In this document: piece after piece, positions 1 through 8,543 of the stretch | Position numbering within the stretch: the first letter of the stretch is position 1 | How the letters are laid out: every line of letters starts with the position of its first letter | The notes under the pieces: generated by a model | What the model saw: the letters and a program-made list of their open reading frames with translations, nothing else | The model's database searches: none | Told to the model about the DNA's origin: nothing | From: Stenotrophomonas maltophilia | Lineage (GTDB): Bacteria; Pseudomonadota; Gammaproteobacteria; Xanthomonadales; Xanthomonadaceae | Direction of reading: 5' to 3' | DNA length: 64,000 nucleotides | Assembly (NCBI RefSeq): GCF_003970865.1 | Contig: NZ_RXLZ01000001.1 | Coordinates: 62,001 to 126,000, forward strand | Translations under genes and position numbers: made by a program

Positions 1-143
1 CAGCGCAGCTGCGCGGCCAGGTCGTGGAAGCGGCGTTCTTCGGCGCCATCGCGGAACTGCAGCGGCTGCGGATCATGCAGCGGCTGCTGTGCCAGCACGG
101 CCAGCGGCAGCATCAGAAGCAGCAGCGCCAGCAGCCAGCGCAT
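1..143 (-). CDS. ccmH: Cytochrome c maturation protein CcmH, 5' part only
   Basis: This is the first 47 or so codons of a gene that runs off the left edge. The product starts MRWLLALLLLMLPLAVLAQQ, a clear signal peptide or N-terminal anchor, followed by FRDGAEERRFHDLAAQLRC. That matches the region just before the CxxC motif of CcmH, the periplasmic thiol-redox protein that reduces apocytochrome c for haem attachment. It lies 4 bp downstream of ccmG on the same strand and is the last visible gene of the ccm operon. The CxxC second cysteine and the C-terminal anchor are outside the window, so activity cannot be judged. Confidence 0.85.
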   Translation of the reverse strand, partial: MRWLLALLLLMLPLAVLAQQPLHDPQPLQFRDGAEERRFHDLAAQLR

Positions 144-147
144 GGGC

Positions 148-765
148 TCAGGGCGCCGTGTGCAGCGTGCTGCCAGCATTGCCCTGGGCCTTCTCGATCT
201 TCTCCAGCGCCGGGATCAGCTTCTCGTCGACCACGCGCTGGGTCATCGCACCGCTGTACTTCCAACGCACGATGCCGCTGCCGTCGACCAGGAAGGTCTC
301 CGGTGCGGCGGTCACACCCCAGTCGATGGCGGTGCGGCCTTCCATGTCGCTGAGCACGACCATGAACGGGTTGCCCAGCTGTTCCAGCCAATGCAGGGCA
401 TCGGTCGGTTCGTCCTTCCAGTTGTAGCCGATCACGCGCACGCGCTTGCTCTCGGCGAAACGGGTCAGCACCGGGTGTTCCTCGCGGCAGGCCGCGCACC
501 AGCTGCCCCACACGTTCAACAGGTAGGGCGCGCCACGCAGTTCGTCGCTGTGCACGATCATTTCCGGGTCGTGCAGCACCGGCAGCGCGAACGCTGGCGC
601 CGGCTTGTCGATCAGCGCCGATGGCAGCACGTCGCGCTGCGGATCACCCGATTTCATCACCCCGTAGATCATCAGCCCGAGCAGGCCGAAGAAGAACAGC
701 ACGCCGATCACGATGGCTACCGGCGGCAGCGGGCGGGAGGGGCGCGGGGCGGGGGACTCGGACAT
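148..765 (-). CDS. ccmG: Thiol:disulfide interchange protein CcmG/DsbE
   Basis: A 205-residue membrane-anchored thioredoxin-fold protein that keeps apocytochrome c or CcmH reduced in the periplasm. It has one N-terminal membrane segment (about residues 15-37), then a thioredoxin domain with WGSWCAAC, active-site cysteines at 90 and 93, and the cis-proline region VTAAPETFLVDG. The usual CcmG active site is WCxxC, often WCPTC or WCEPC; here it is WCAAC. The ATG at 765 is chosen because the longer frame upstream lies inside ccmF. It starts 8 bp after ccmF and is followed after 4 bp by ccmH. Confidence 0.93.
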   Translation of the reverse strand: MSESPAPRPSRPLPPVAIVIGVLFFFGLLGLMIYGVMKSGDPQRDVLPSALIDKPAPAFALPVLHDPEMIVHSDELRGAPYLLNVWGSWCAACREEHPVLTRFAESKRVRVIGYNWKDEPTDALHWLEQLGNPFMVVLSDMEGRTAIDWGVTAAPETFLVDGSGIVRWKYSGAMTQRVVDEKLIPALEKIEKAQGNAGSTLHTAP

Positions 766-773
766 GGAAACTC

Positions 774-2693
774 CTACGGACGACGGAAACGGCGGTCGGC
801 GGCGGCGATGAATCCGCCCAGGGCCATCAACAGCGCGCCCAGCCAGATCCAGCGCACGAACGGCTTGATGTGCACCCGGACCGCCCATGCATTGTTGCCC
901 AGCGGCTCGCCCAATGCCACGTAGACATCGCCGTCGAAGCGTGCATCGATGCCGGCCTCGGTCATCACCTGGCCGCCGCTGGCGTACTGGCGCTTCTCCG
1001 GGTGCAGCAGCGCCAGTTCGCGGCCGTTGCGGAACACCCGCAGGTGACCGCGGTCGGCGATGAAATTGGGACCTTCGCGATGGTCCACGCCCTCGAAGCG
1101 CACCTCGTGACGGCCGACCACCACCTGCTGGCCCGGTGCCAGCGCCACTTCACGCTGTACGTTCAGGGCTTCCACCAGCAGCGCACCGGCCAGGAATACG
1201 GCGATGCCGGCGTGGGCAACGATCATGCCGAGCATTTCGGCGGTGAAGCGGCCGTTGCCGCGCAGTCGCTGCCAGACGAAGCGTGCGGTACCGAACCCGA
1301 CCCAGACCGCGGCGGCGACACCGAGACCAGCCTTCCAGCCGTTCTGCGGCGCCTTCCACCAGGCCAGCGCGCCCAGCAGCACCGCCAGCCCCAGCCAGGG
1401 TGCCAGCAGCGCGAACGAGCGCGAGGGCTGGTCGCGCTGCCACTTCACCAGCGGGCCGAACGGCAGCAGCAGGATCATCGGCGCCATCAACAGCAGGAAC
1501 AGGCTGCCGAAGTAGGGCGGGCCGACCGAGATCTTGCCCAGCGACAGTGCATCGGCCAGCAACGGATACAGCGTGCCGAGCAGCACCATCGCGCAGGCGG
1601 TGGCCAGCAGCAGGTTGTTGGCCAGCAGCAGGGTCTCGCGCGAGGTGGCGGTGAAGCCGCGGCGCGGATCGTCGGCGTCCACGCTCAGCTGGCTGGCGCG
1701 CAGCGCGTACAGCAGCAGGCTGCCGCCGACCAGCACCGATAGGAACACCAGGATGAACAGGCCGCGCGACGGATCTGCAGCGAACGAATGCACGCTGGTC
1801 AGCACACCGGAGCGCACCAGGAAGGTGCCGAGCAGCGACAGCGCGAAGGCCGCGATCGCCAGCAGCAGGGTCCAGCTGCCGAAGGTGCCGCGTTTTTCAG
1901 TGACGGCCTGCGAATGGATCAATGCCGCACCGACCAGCCACGGCATGAAGCTGGCATTCTCGACCGGGTCCCAGAACCACCAGCCGCCCCAGCCCAGCTC
2001 GTAATAGGCCCACCAGCTGCCCAGCGCGATGCCCAGGGTCAGGAAGCCCCAGGCGACGTTGGTCCACGGCCGCGTCCAGCGCAGCCAGCGCGCATCGATA
2101 CGGCCCTCCAGCAGGGCCGCCACCGCGAATGCGAACGGAACGGCGAAGCCCACGTATCCGATGTACAGCATCGGCGGATGGATGATCAGCCCCGGGTCCT
2201 GCAGCAGCGGGTTGAGGTCGCGGCCTTCCAGCGGCGCCGGGTTCAGGCGCAGGAACGGATTGGAGGTGAAGATCAGGAAGGCGAGGAAGCCGACGCTGAT
2301 CACGCCCATCACCGCCAGCACGCGCGCCTGCACCGGTACCGGCAGGTGTCGCGAGAACAGCGCCACCGCGCCGGTCCACAGTGCCAGCACCAGCGCCCAC
2401 ATCAGCAGCGAGCCTTCGTGCGCGCCCCAGACCGCGGAGTAGCGGTAGATCATCGGCAGCAGCGAATTGGAGTTCTCGGCCACGTAGCGCACCGAGAAGT
2501 CCTGCTGCACGAACGCGGCGGTGAGCACCGCGAAGGCGCCGGCGAGCAGCAGCAGCTGTGCGAAGGCGGCTGGCCGTGCCACCGCCATCCAAGCCGTGTT
2601 GCTGCGATGCGCGCCGACCAGCGGCAGGCCGGCCTGCAGCAGCGAGGCCAGCAACGCGCACAACAACAGGATCTGACCCAGTTCGGGCAGCAC
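774..2693 (-). CDS. ccmF: Haem lyase subunit CcmF
   Basis: A 639-residue polytopic inner-membrane protein of the usual CcmF length, with many hydrophobic segments. The tryptophan-rich haem-handling motif WGGWWFWDPVENASFMPWL is intact. With CcmH/I it ligates haem, delivered by CcmE, to the CxxCH motif of apocytochromes on the periplasmic side. The start is a GTG that follows the ccmE stop codon with no gap (TGA then GTG), so translation is probably coupled. There is no sign of damage. Confidence 0.95.
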   Translation of the reverse strand: MLPELGQILLLCALLASLLQAGLPLVGAHRSNTAWMAVARPAAFAQLLLLAGAFAVLTAAFVQQDFSVRYVAENSNSLLPMIYRYSAVWGAHEGSLLMWALVLALWTGAVALFSRHLPVPVQARVLAVMGVISVGFLAFLIFTSNPFLRLNPAPLEGRDLNPLLQDPGLIIHPPMLYIGYVGFAVPFAFAVAALLEGRIDARWLRWTRPWTNVAWGFLTLGIALGSWWAYYELGWGGWWFWDPVENASFMPWLVGAALIHSQAVTEKRGTFGSWTLLLAIAAFALSLLGTFLVRSGVLTSVHSFAADPSRGLFILVFLSVLVGGSLLLYALRASQLSVDADDPRRGFTATSRETLLLANNLLLATACAMVLLGTLYPLLADALSLGKISVGPPYFGSLFLLLMAPMILLLPFGPLVKWQRDQPSRSFALLAPWLGLAVLLGALAWWKAPQNGWKAGLGVAAAVWVGFGTARFVWQRLRGNGRFTAEMLGMIVAHAGIAVFLAGALLVEALNVQREVALAPGQQVVVGRHEVRFEGVDHREGPNFIADRGHLRVFRNGRELALLHPEKRQYASGGQVMTEAGIDARFDGDVYVALGEPLGNNAWAVRVHIKPFVRWIWLGALLMALGGFIAAADRRFRRP

Positions 2694-3155
2694 TCAGCGC
2701 ACCTCGGGTGCCGTAACCGGCACGTCATGCTTGCGATGGGCGTCGCCCATCTTGTCGGCCACTTCCTTCGGCACGTACCTCTCATCGTGCTTGGCCAGCA
2801 CCTCGTCGGCGACGAACACGTCGTCCTGCAGGCGGCCACTGGCGACCACTGCGGTGCCTTCTGCGAACATGTCCGGCAGGATCCGCGACGTGGTCACCGC
2901 CAGCTGGGCATCGCCGTCGGTCACTTCGAAACGTGCTTCCAGCGAACCGACCGGGCGGTTGAAGGAGCCTTTCACCACCATGCCGCCCAGGCGGAACCGC
3001 GACTGCGCATCGACATCCCCGCGCAGCACTTCCGAGGGCGTGTAGAGGTAGGCGATGTTGCGCTCCAGCGCCATCGCCACCAGTGCGGTGGCCAGCCCGG
3101 AGGCGAGCAGGGCCAGCAGTACCCAGGCCAGGCGGCGGCGTTGTACCGGCGTCAT
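2694..3155 (-). CDS. ccmE: Haem chaperone CcmE
   Basis: A 153-residue periplasmic haem chaperone with an N-terminal membrane anchor (about residues 9-29) and an OB-fold domain. The covalent haem-binding histidine is H123 in the stretch [10 protein letters not shown], with the conserved tyrosine Y127. It receives haem from the CcmABCD complex and passes it to CcmF. The ATG at 3155 overlaps the ccmD stop by 4 bp (ATGA), which fixes the start in preference to longer frames. The C-terminus after residue 128 is charged and probably flexible, as in other CcmE proteins. Confidence 0.95.
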   Translation of the reverse strand: MTPVQRRRLAWVLLALLASGLATALVAMALERNIAYLYTPSEVLRGDVDAQSRFRLGGMVVKGSFNRPVGSLEARFEVTDGDAQLAVTTSRILPDMFAEGTAVVASGRLQDDVFVADEVLAKHDERYVPKEVADKMGDAHRKHDVPVTAPEVR

Positions 3156-3340
3156 CGTTCCAGCTCCGTCGAAAGCGGCGCCGCAGCATCCTGTTTGACG
3201 GCGCGGGTCTGCTGCCGCTGCTGGCGCGCCAGTGCCAGCCGGCGTGCCACGCGCAGGCGCAGCCACGAACCGATGGCATCGGCGCCGAGCACCAGCACGA
3301 ACACGGCGTAGGCGCCGATCACATAGGGCAGGTGGGTCAT
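3152..3340 (-). CDS. ccmD: Haem exporter subunit CcmD
   Basis: A 62-residue protein with one membrane helix near the N-terminus (about residues 5-22) followed by a basic stretch rich in Arg, Ala and Gln. This is the layout of CcmD, which stabilises the CcmABC-CcmE complex and helps release holo-CcmE. It starts at ATG 3340 in a 4-bp ATGA overlap with ccmC and overlaps ccmE by 4 bp downstream. Assignment rests mainly on position between ccmC and ccmE, size and topology, because the family is poorly conserved. Confidence 0.88.
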   Translation of the reverse strand: MTHLPYVIGAYAVFVLVLGADAIGSWLRLRVARRLALARQQRQQTRAVKQDAAAPLSTELER

Positions 3341-4107
3341 GATCGGGCCTCCCCGGCCGCGCGTGTGGCATCGACCCGGCCACCGACCCAGGCCTTGCCG
3401 GCCTCGCGGTCGAGATTGTCGGCGCGGGCCTTGGCCAGCACCGAGCCGGCGAACCAGAACTTGGTGCCGATCACCATCCACCACAGTGGCGCGATCATCG
3501 CGCTGCTGATCGCCGATTCACCAAACACGTTGATCGACTGGCGCTGGTGCAGGCCGCCCCACCAGTCCACCGAATAGCGGATCACCGGCAGCAGGCTGAC
3601 ACCGACGATGGCCAGCAGGCCGGCCGCGCGTGCAGCGCTGCGGCGGTCCTCGATGGCGTGGTACAGGCCGATCACGCCCAGGTACAGGAACAGCAGCACC
3701 AGTTCACTGGTCATGCGCGGGTCCCAGTCCCACCAGGTGCCCCAGGTGCCCTTGCCCCAGATGCTGCCGGTCAGCAGGGTGATCAGGGTGAAGCCGGCGC
3801 CCATCGGCGCGCAGGCCATGGCCAGGATCTCGCAGACCTTGATCCGCCAGATCAGGGCGATGGCGGCATACAGCGCCATCAGCGCGAACACGAACAGGCT
3901 CATCCAGGCACTGGGCACGTGGATGTAGAGGATGCGGAAGCTGTCCAGCTGCTTGGCTTCCGGCGGCACCACCAGCAGCGCCTGCCACATGCCGACCAGC
4001 AGCACCGGCACCGCCGCAAGGTAGAACACCCGCGACCAGCGGGCAGCGAATCGGTCGAACGTGGGAGGCGAACCGAGTTGGTGGAACCAGCGGACAATCG
4101 GATTCAT
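3337..4107 (-). CDS. ccmC: Haem transporter/handling protein CcmC
   Basis: A 256-residue inner-membrane protein with about six membrane segments and the tryptophan-rich motif [15 protein letters not shown] that presents haem to CcmE. Histidines expected as haem ligands occur in the periplasmic loops ([10 protein letters not shown] and LYHAIEDRR). It is 43 bp downstream of ccmB, the largest gap in this operon, and overlaps ccmD by 4 bp. Length and motif match the family well. Confidence 0.95.
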   Translation of the reverse strand: MNPIVRWFHQLGSPPTFDRFAARWSRVFYLAAVPVLLVGMWQALLVVPPEAKQLDSFRILYIHVPSAWMSLFVFALMALYAAIALIWRIKVCEILAMACAPMGAGFTLITLLTGSIWGKGTWGTWWDWDPRMTSELVLLFLYLGVIGLYHAIEDRRSAARAAGLLAIVGVSLLPVIRYSVDWWGGLHQRQSINVFGESAISSAMIAPLWWMVIGTKFWFAGSVLAKARADNLDREAGKAWVGGRVDATRAAGEARS

Positions 4108-4150
4108 GCGTGGCGGCTATCCAGCAGGGGTGGATTGGCTCTCAGCTCGG

Positions 4151-4846
4151 TCAACTCAGAGAAATACGTATTGCAGCGGCGGTGGCCAACGGCGCCAGCA
4201 CCAGCGCGACCAGCAGGCCGGCGCCCAGCATCAGCAGCGCACCGACCGGATCCTGTCCGCGTCCGGCTGCCGCCAGACTACCTGCGCCGAACACCAGCAC
4301 CGGCACGTACAGCGGCAGCGACAGCAACGCCACGAGAATACCAGAGCGTCGGATGCCTACGGTCAGCGCGGCGACCACGCCACCGATCAGGCTCAGCAGC
4401 GGCGTTCCCAGCAGCAACGATGCCAGCAACATCGGCAGCTGGTCATGCGGCAGATGCAGCATTTCGGCCAGCAGCGGGCTGACCACGATCAACGGCAGGG
4501 CAGTGGTGGCCCAGTGCAGCAGCACGCGCACCAGCACCAGCCAGGCCAGCGGCACCGGCGCCAGCAGCCATTGTTCCAGCGAGCCGTCTTCGGCATCGGA
4601 GCGGAACAGCGAATCCAGCGACAGCTGGCCTGCCAGCAGCACCGCAAGCCACAGCACCGCGCCTGCGGTGGCGGCCAGAAGTTGCGGCTCGCGGCCCTGG
4701 GCCAGCGCGAACAGCACCACCACCAGCACCGCGAACAGCAGCGGCTGCAGCGCATCGCCGCGGCGGCGCCAGAGCAGGCGCAGGTCACGCTTGAGCAGGG
4801 CGCCAGCGGTCTGCCACAGGCCCGGTTCGGTGCCTGGCGCGATCAT
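4151..4846 (-). CDS. ccmB: Haem exporter permease subunit CcmB
   Basis: A 231-residue membrane protein with about six hydrophobic segments and the CcmB-like start [21 protein letters not shown]. Together with the ATPase CcmA and CcmC/D it forms the ABC complex that releases haem-loaded CcmE. The ATG at 4846 overlaps the ccmA stop by 4 bp, which supports this start over a frame opening 56 codons earlier inside ccmA. Confidence 0.93.
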   Translation of the reverse strand: MIAPGTEPGLWQTAGALLKRDLRLLWRRRGDALQPLLFAVLVVVLFALAQGREPQLLAATAGAVLWLAVLLAGQLSLDSLFRSDAEDGSLEQWLLAPVPLAWLVLVRVLLHWATTALPLIVVSPLLAEMLHLPHDQLPMLLASLLLGTPLLSLIGGVVAALTVGIRRSGILVALLSLPLYVPVLVFGAGSLAAAGRGQDPVGALLMLGAGLLVALVLAPLATAAAIRISLS

Positions 4847-5472
4847 GCGGCACCGCCGAGGTCGAGCTGGCGGGTGCGCACCGGCGGCGCGGCATAGGCG
4901 CCATGGGTGGTGACCAGCGCCGCGCCACCGGCGCGCAGGTGCGCGGAAATCATCCGGTTGACCAGGGTGATGCCCTCCAGGTCGAGGTTGGCGTAGGGTT
5001 CGTCGAGCAGCCACAGCGGCGCCGGCGACAGCCAGATGCGTGCCAGTGCCAGCCGCCGCTTCTGCCCGGCGGACAGATGCCGAACGAGGGTGTCCTCATA
5101 ACCGGCCAGGCCCACGATGGCCAGCGCGTTGCCGGGCATCTGCCGCGCACGCCGCCCATGCAGGCCGCACAGGAAGTGCAGGTTCTCCAGCGTGTCCAGA
5201 TCGGGCTTCAATGCGGGCAGATGGCTGAGATAGGCGACGTAGCGCGCGCGCTCGGCATTGCCGGCCGGCCGGCCATCGATCTGCACCTGCCCGGCACCAG
5301 GCCGGGCCAGGCCCGCCAGCACACGCAGCAGGGTGGTTTTGCCGGCGCCGTTGCCGCCCTGCACTAGCAGGGCTTCGCCGGCGTCCACATGGAAGTCCAG
5401 CGGGCCGAACACCGGCTCGTCATTGCGGGAGAAACTCAGGCCGCTGGCGGCCAGCAATGCAGGGGTGTTCAA
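4843..5472 (-). CDS. ccmA: Haem exporter ATP-binding subunit CcmA
   Basis: A 209-residue ABC ATPase. It has a Walker [10 protein letters not shown] (residues 39-47), signature LSAGQ (133-137) and Walker B LWLLDEP (153-159). It powers the CcmABCD step that frees holo-CcmE. The start is taken as TTG at 5472 ([16 protein letters not shown]), since no ATG lies in frame; the frame stays open upstream to a GTG at 5604, but that region is a SMAG repeat and not protein-like. It is the first gene of the ccm operon, so the promoter should lie between about 5473 and 5528. Confidence 0.9.
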   Translation of the reverse strand: MNTPALLAASGLSFSRNDEPVFGPLDFHVDAGEALLVQGGNGAGKTTLLRVLAGLARPGAGQVQIDGRPAGNAERARYVAYLSHLPALKPDLDTLENLHFLCGLHGRRARQMPGNALAIVGLAGYEDTLVRHLSAGQKRRLALARIWLSPAPLWLLDEPYANLDLEGITLVNRMISAHLRAGGAALVTTHGAYAAPPVRTRQLDLGGAA

Positions 5473-5528
5473 GGGGCAGGGGTCTTCATGCCGGAGTGCG
5501 ATGGCAATTGTAGCGGTGAATGCCGATG

Positions 5529-5607
5529 GTAGTGCCGGCCGCTGGCCGGCAGATGCGACCCGGCGTCGCAGATCGTTCCAGGGTTGCCGGCCAGCGGCCG
5601 GCACTAC
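5529..5607. repeat. SMAG palindromic repeat, inverted dimer
   Basis: Two arms in opposite orientation, GTAGTGCCGGCCGCTGGCC and its reverse complement ending in CACTAC, separated by about 35 bp. Each arm is itself a GC-rich hairpin headed by GTAG. This is the form of the SMAG repetitive extragenic elements known from S. maltophilia. It sits between the divergent ccmA and aminotransferase genes. Confidence 0.88.
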
Positions 5608-5660
5608 CGCAGCAGGGATTGCGTAAACTCAGGGGCCTGTCTCCCCATATCCCCAGGCCG

Positions 5661-6809
5661 ATGCAACCGAACACCAAGCTGCCCAAGGTCGGTACCACGA
5701 TCTTCACCGTGATGTCCCAGCTCGCTGCCGAACACGGCGCAGTCAACCTGGGCCAGGGTTTCCCGGACTTTTCGGCGCCGCAGCGCCTGATCGACGAGAC
5801 CGCCAGGGCGATGGCCGCCGGGCTGAACCAGTACCCGCCGATGACCGGTGTGGCGCCGCTGCGCCAGGCCATCGCGCAGAAGGCACTGGACTGCTACGGC
5901 GCGCAGGTCGATGCGGACAGCGAGATCACCGTCACAAGTGGCGGTACCGAGGCCATCTTCAACGCCATCCACGCCGTGGTGCGTGCCGGCGAAGAAGTGA
6001 TCGTGCTCGACCCGGCGTATGACTGCTATGAACCGGCGATCGACCTGGCCGGCGCCAAGGCCGTGCATGTGTCGCTGGATCCGCAGACCTTCGCCGTCGA
6101 CTGGGACCGCGTGCGTGCTGCGATCACCCCGCGCACCCGCATGCTGATCGTCAACACCCCGCACAACCCGTCCGGCGCGATGCTGTCGGCGCAGGACATG
6201 CAGGCACTGGCCGAGCTGCTGCGTGGCACGCAGATCTACCTGATTTCCGATGAGGTGTACGAACACATCATCTACGACGGCCGTCGCCACGAATCGGCGC
6301 TGCGCTACCCGGAACTGCGCGAACGCGCGTTCGTGATCTCCAGCTTCGGCAAGACCTACCACTGCACCGGCTGGAAGATCGGCTATGCGATCGCACCGCC
6401 TGCGCTGACCGCCGAGTTCCGCAAGGTGCACCAGTACAACACCTTCACCAGTTTCGGCCCGGCGCAATACGGCTTCGCTGCGATGATCCGCGATGAGCCC
6501 GAGCATCACCTGGAGCTGGGTGCGTTCTACCAGGCCAAGCGTGATCGCTTCCGCGAGCAGCTGGCCAGCACGCGCCTGAAGGCGCTGCCGGTCCCGGGTG
6601 GCTACTTCCAGCTGGTCGACTACTCGGCCATCAGCGACCTGCCGGACCACGAATTCGTGAAGTGGCTGACCATCGAGAAGGGCGTCACCGCCATTCCGCT
6701 GTCGCCGTTCTACGAGAACCCGCCGGCCGGCCAGCGCCTGGTGCGCCTGTGCTTCGCCAAGAATGAAGCAACGATGGACGCGGCGATCGAACGCCTGCGC
6801 CTGCTCTGA
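5661..6809 (+). CDS. Methionine/kynurenine-type aminotransferase (class I/II, PLP)
   Basis: A 382-residue fold-type I aminotransferase. The family landmarks are present: NLGQGFPDF near the N-terminus, NTPHNPSG (165-172), SDEVYEH (197-202) and the PLP-binding lysine K231 in SSFGKTYHCTGWKIGY. It resembles E. coli YbdL and glutamine transaminase K, which transaminate methionine and its keto acid. The neighbour starting 14 bp downstream is an omega-amidase-like enzyme, which fits a glutamine transaminase/omega-amidase pair working in methionine salvage. The ATG at 5661 is used because the longer frame begins inside the SMAG repeat. The exact substrate is inferred. Confidence 0.9.
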   Translation: MQPNTKLPKVGTTIFTVMSQLAAEHGAVNLGQGFPDFSAPQRLIDETARAMAAGLNQYPPMTGVAPLRQAIAQKALDCYGAQVDADSEITVTSGGTEAIFNAIHAVVRAGEEVIVLDPAYDCYEPAIDLAGAKAVHVSLDPQTFAVDWDRVRAAITPRTRMLIVNTPHNPSGAMLSAQDMQALAELLRGTQIYLISDEVYEHIIYDGRRHESALRYPELRERAFVISSFGKTYHCTGWKIGYAIAPPALTAEFRKVHQYNTFTSFGPAQYGFAAMIRDEPEHHLELGAFYQAKRDRFREQLASTRLKALPVPGGYFQLVDYSAISDLPDHEFVKWLTIEKGVTAIPLSPFYENPPAGQRLVRLCFAKNEATMDAAIERLRLL

Positions 6810-6823
6810 GCGGAGGCGTGGAC

Positions 6824-7630
6824 ATGCAGGACCTGCGCATTTCCCTCGTCCAGGGCGACACCCGCTGGCATGACCCGGCGGGCAACCGTGAGTACTACGG
6901 CGCGCTGCTGGCGCCGCTGGCTGGCACCACCGATCTGGTGATCCTGCCGGAGACCTTCACCAGTGGCTTCTCCAACGAAGCCATTGCCCAGGCCGAAGGC
7001 ATGGACGGCCCAACCGTGGCCTGGGTGCGCGAGCAGGCCAGGGCCTTGAACGCGGCGGTGATCGGCAGCGTGCAGTTGCGTGATGGCGAAGGCGTCTACA
7101 ACCGCCTGCTGTTCGCCAAGCCCGATGGCAACCTGGAGTACTACGACAAGCGCCACCTGTTCCGTTACGGCGGCGAGCACGAGCGCTATGCTGCCGGTCG
7201 CGACCGCCTGAGCGTGGAATGGAAGGGCTGGCGGATCAATCCGCAGGTCTGCTACGACCTGCGTTTCCCGGTGTTCTGCCGCAACCGCTACAACGTGGAG
7301 CGTCCGCAGCAGCTGGATTTCGACCTGCAGATCTTCGTTGCCAACTGGCCGTCGGCACGCGCCTATGCGTGGAAGACACTGCTGCGTGCGCGTGCGATCG
7401 AGAATCTGTGCTTCGTGGCCGCAGTGAATCGCGTGGGCGTCGATGGCAACCAGCTGCACTATGCCGGCGACAGCGCGGTGCTGGATTTCCTCGGCCAGCC
7501 GCAGGTGGAGATCCGCGAACGTGAACAGGTGGTCACCACCACCATTTCGGCCGAGGCGCTGGCCGCGCACCGCGCGCGTTTCCCGGCCATGCTTGATGCC
7601 GATGCCTTCCACCTGGACGAGCAGGCCTGA
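6824..7630 (+). CDS. Omega-amidase of the nitrilase superfamily (YafV-like)
   Basis: A 268-residue carbon-nitrogen hydrolase with the catalytic triad visible as E43 (LPETFTSGF), K109 (YYDKRHLF) and C143 (PQVCYDLRFP). Enzymes of this branch hydrolyse the omega-amide of alpha-ketoglutaramate, pulling glutamine-dependent transamination forward. It lies 14 bp after the aminotransferase, so the two are probably co-transcribed. The ATG at 6824 has GGAGG 7 bp upstream; a GTG at 6818 is in frame but too close to that ribosome-binding site. Confidence 0.9.
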   Translation: MQDLRISLVQGDTRWHDPAGNREYYGALLAPLAGTTDLVILPETFTSGFSNEAIAQAEGMDGPTVAWVREQARALNAAVIGSVQLRDGEGVYNRLLFAKPDGNLEYYDKRHLFRYGGEHERYAAGRDRLSVEWKGWRINPQVCYDLRFPVFCRNRYNVERPQQLDFDLQIFVANWPSARAYAWKTLLRARAIENLCFVAAVNRVGVDGNQLHYAGDSAVLDFLGQPQVEIREREQVVTTTISAEALAAHRARFPAMLDADAFHLDEQA

Positions 7631-7733
7631 GCGACGGCCTGAACGCCGCCGCACCAGCACGCGCGCCTGCATTCAACGTGCACGCGCGCGCTGCTAGATT
7701 CGCCGCCAGTCCGACCGAGCTGGAAGTCCCGCC

Positions 7734-8168
7734 ATGAACACGTCCTTCGCCCTGCTGCTGGCCCTGTCCGCCGCATCGTTGGCCCCGGCCGCGCACGCCG
7801 CTGGCAACCTCGATTGCCAGCTGCGCTACAACCTCTCCGGCTGGTCGCTGATCTACAAGACCGCATCCGGCAATGGCACGGTCACCTGCAGCAACGGCGC
7901 CAGCATGCCGGTGCGCATCCAGATGAAGGGCGGCGGCCTGACCGTCGGCAAGTCGAAGATCACCAACGGGCGTGGCAGTTTCACCGGCGCTGTCAGCGTC
8001 AATGAACTGCTGGGTACGTACGCCTCGGTCGGCGCGCATGCCGGTGCGGTGAAGTCCAGCAACGCGCAGGTGATGACCAAGGGCGACATCTCGCTGGCCC
8101 TGTCCGGTACCGGCAAGGGCTGGGACCTGGGCGTGGACGGCACCGCGTTCACCCTCAGTCGGCGCTGA
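7734..8168 (+). CDS. Secreted protein of unknown function
   Basis: A 144-residue protein with a classic signal peptide (MNTSFALLLALSAASLAPAAHAAG, cleavage after AHA). The mature part is glycine- and serine-rich with two cysteines (CQLRYNL and VTCSNG) that could form a disulfide, and alternating beta-type sequence (KGGGLTVGKSKITNGRGSF). It is probably a small periplasmic beta-rich protein; no family is recognised with confidence. Its 3' end overlaps the convergent downstream gene by 14 bp. A weak Shine-Dalgarno (GGAAG) precedes the ATG. Confidence 0.75.
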   Translation: MNTSFALLLALSAASLAPAAHAAGNLDCQLRYNLSGWSLIYKTASGNGTVTCSNGASMPVRIQMKGGGLTVGKSKITNGRGSFTGAVSVNELLGTYASVGAHAGAVKSSNAQVMTKGDISLALSGTGKGWDLGVDGTAFTLSRR

Positions 8169-8454
8169 GGCGCGACGGCGCGGCAGTTCCCCAGTTGATG
8201 CGGATGTAGTGCTGTTCGGAATCGCTCAACAACCGTTCGACACCGAAACCATTCTTCAGCAGCTGTGCGACCACGTCTTCGACGAGCTGCTCGCTGGCCA
8301 TCACCTGGCTGAAGCCGAACACGATGTAGCGGCGTCCATTTTCCGAGCCGATCTGGATGGCGTTGTCGAGGTCGCGGTAGAACAGTTCGATCGGACGCTT
8401 GGCGGCATCGGCGTTGGCGCGGGCCTGTTCGGCGGTGATGGTGATCATGGGCAT
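8155..8454 (-). CDS. Small conserved protein of unknown function
   Basis: A 99-residue soluble protein (MPMITITAEQARANADAAKRP to the C-terminal PSRLSAD) with no signal peptide or membrane segment. It mixes charged helix and a beta stretch (RRYIVFGFSQV). The gene is convergent with the secreted-protein gene and their ends overlap by 14 bp. An ATG at 8448, two codons later, has better spacing from an AGG and may be the real start. No function is recognised. Confidence 0.65.
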   Translation of the reverse strand: MPMITITAEQARANADAAKRPIELFYRDLDNAIQIGSENGRRYIVFGFSQVMASEQLVEDVVAQLLKNGFGVERLLSDSEQHYIRINWGTAAPSRLSAD

Positions 8455-8543
8455 CTGCCTAGTGTGGGAGAGCGCGCACGATAGCCAGGGAATCAAAGCC
8501 GTTCCCGGAAGGCGCGCACAGTGCGCTGCTTTTGCAGCAATTC

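Noticed and set aside
5473-5604. Extended N-terminus of CcmA from a GTG at 5604
   Set aside because: The extra 44 codons lie mostly in the SMAG repeat and have no similarity to CcmA.
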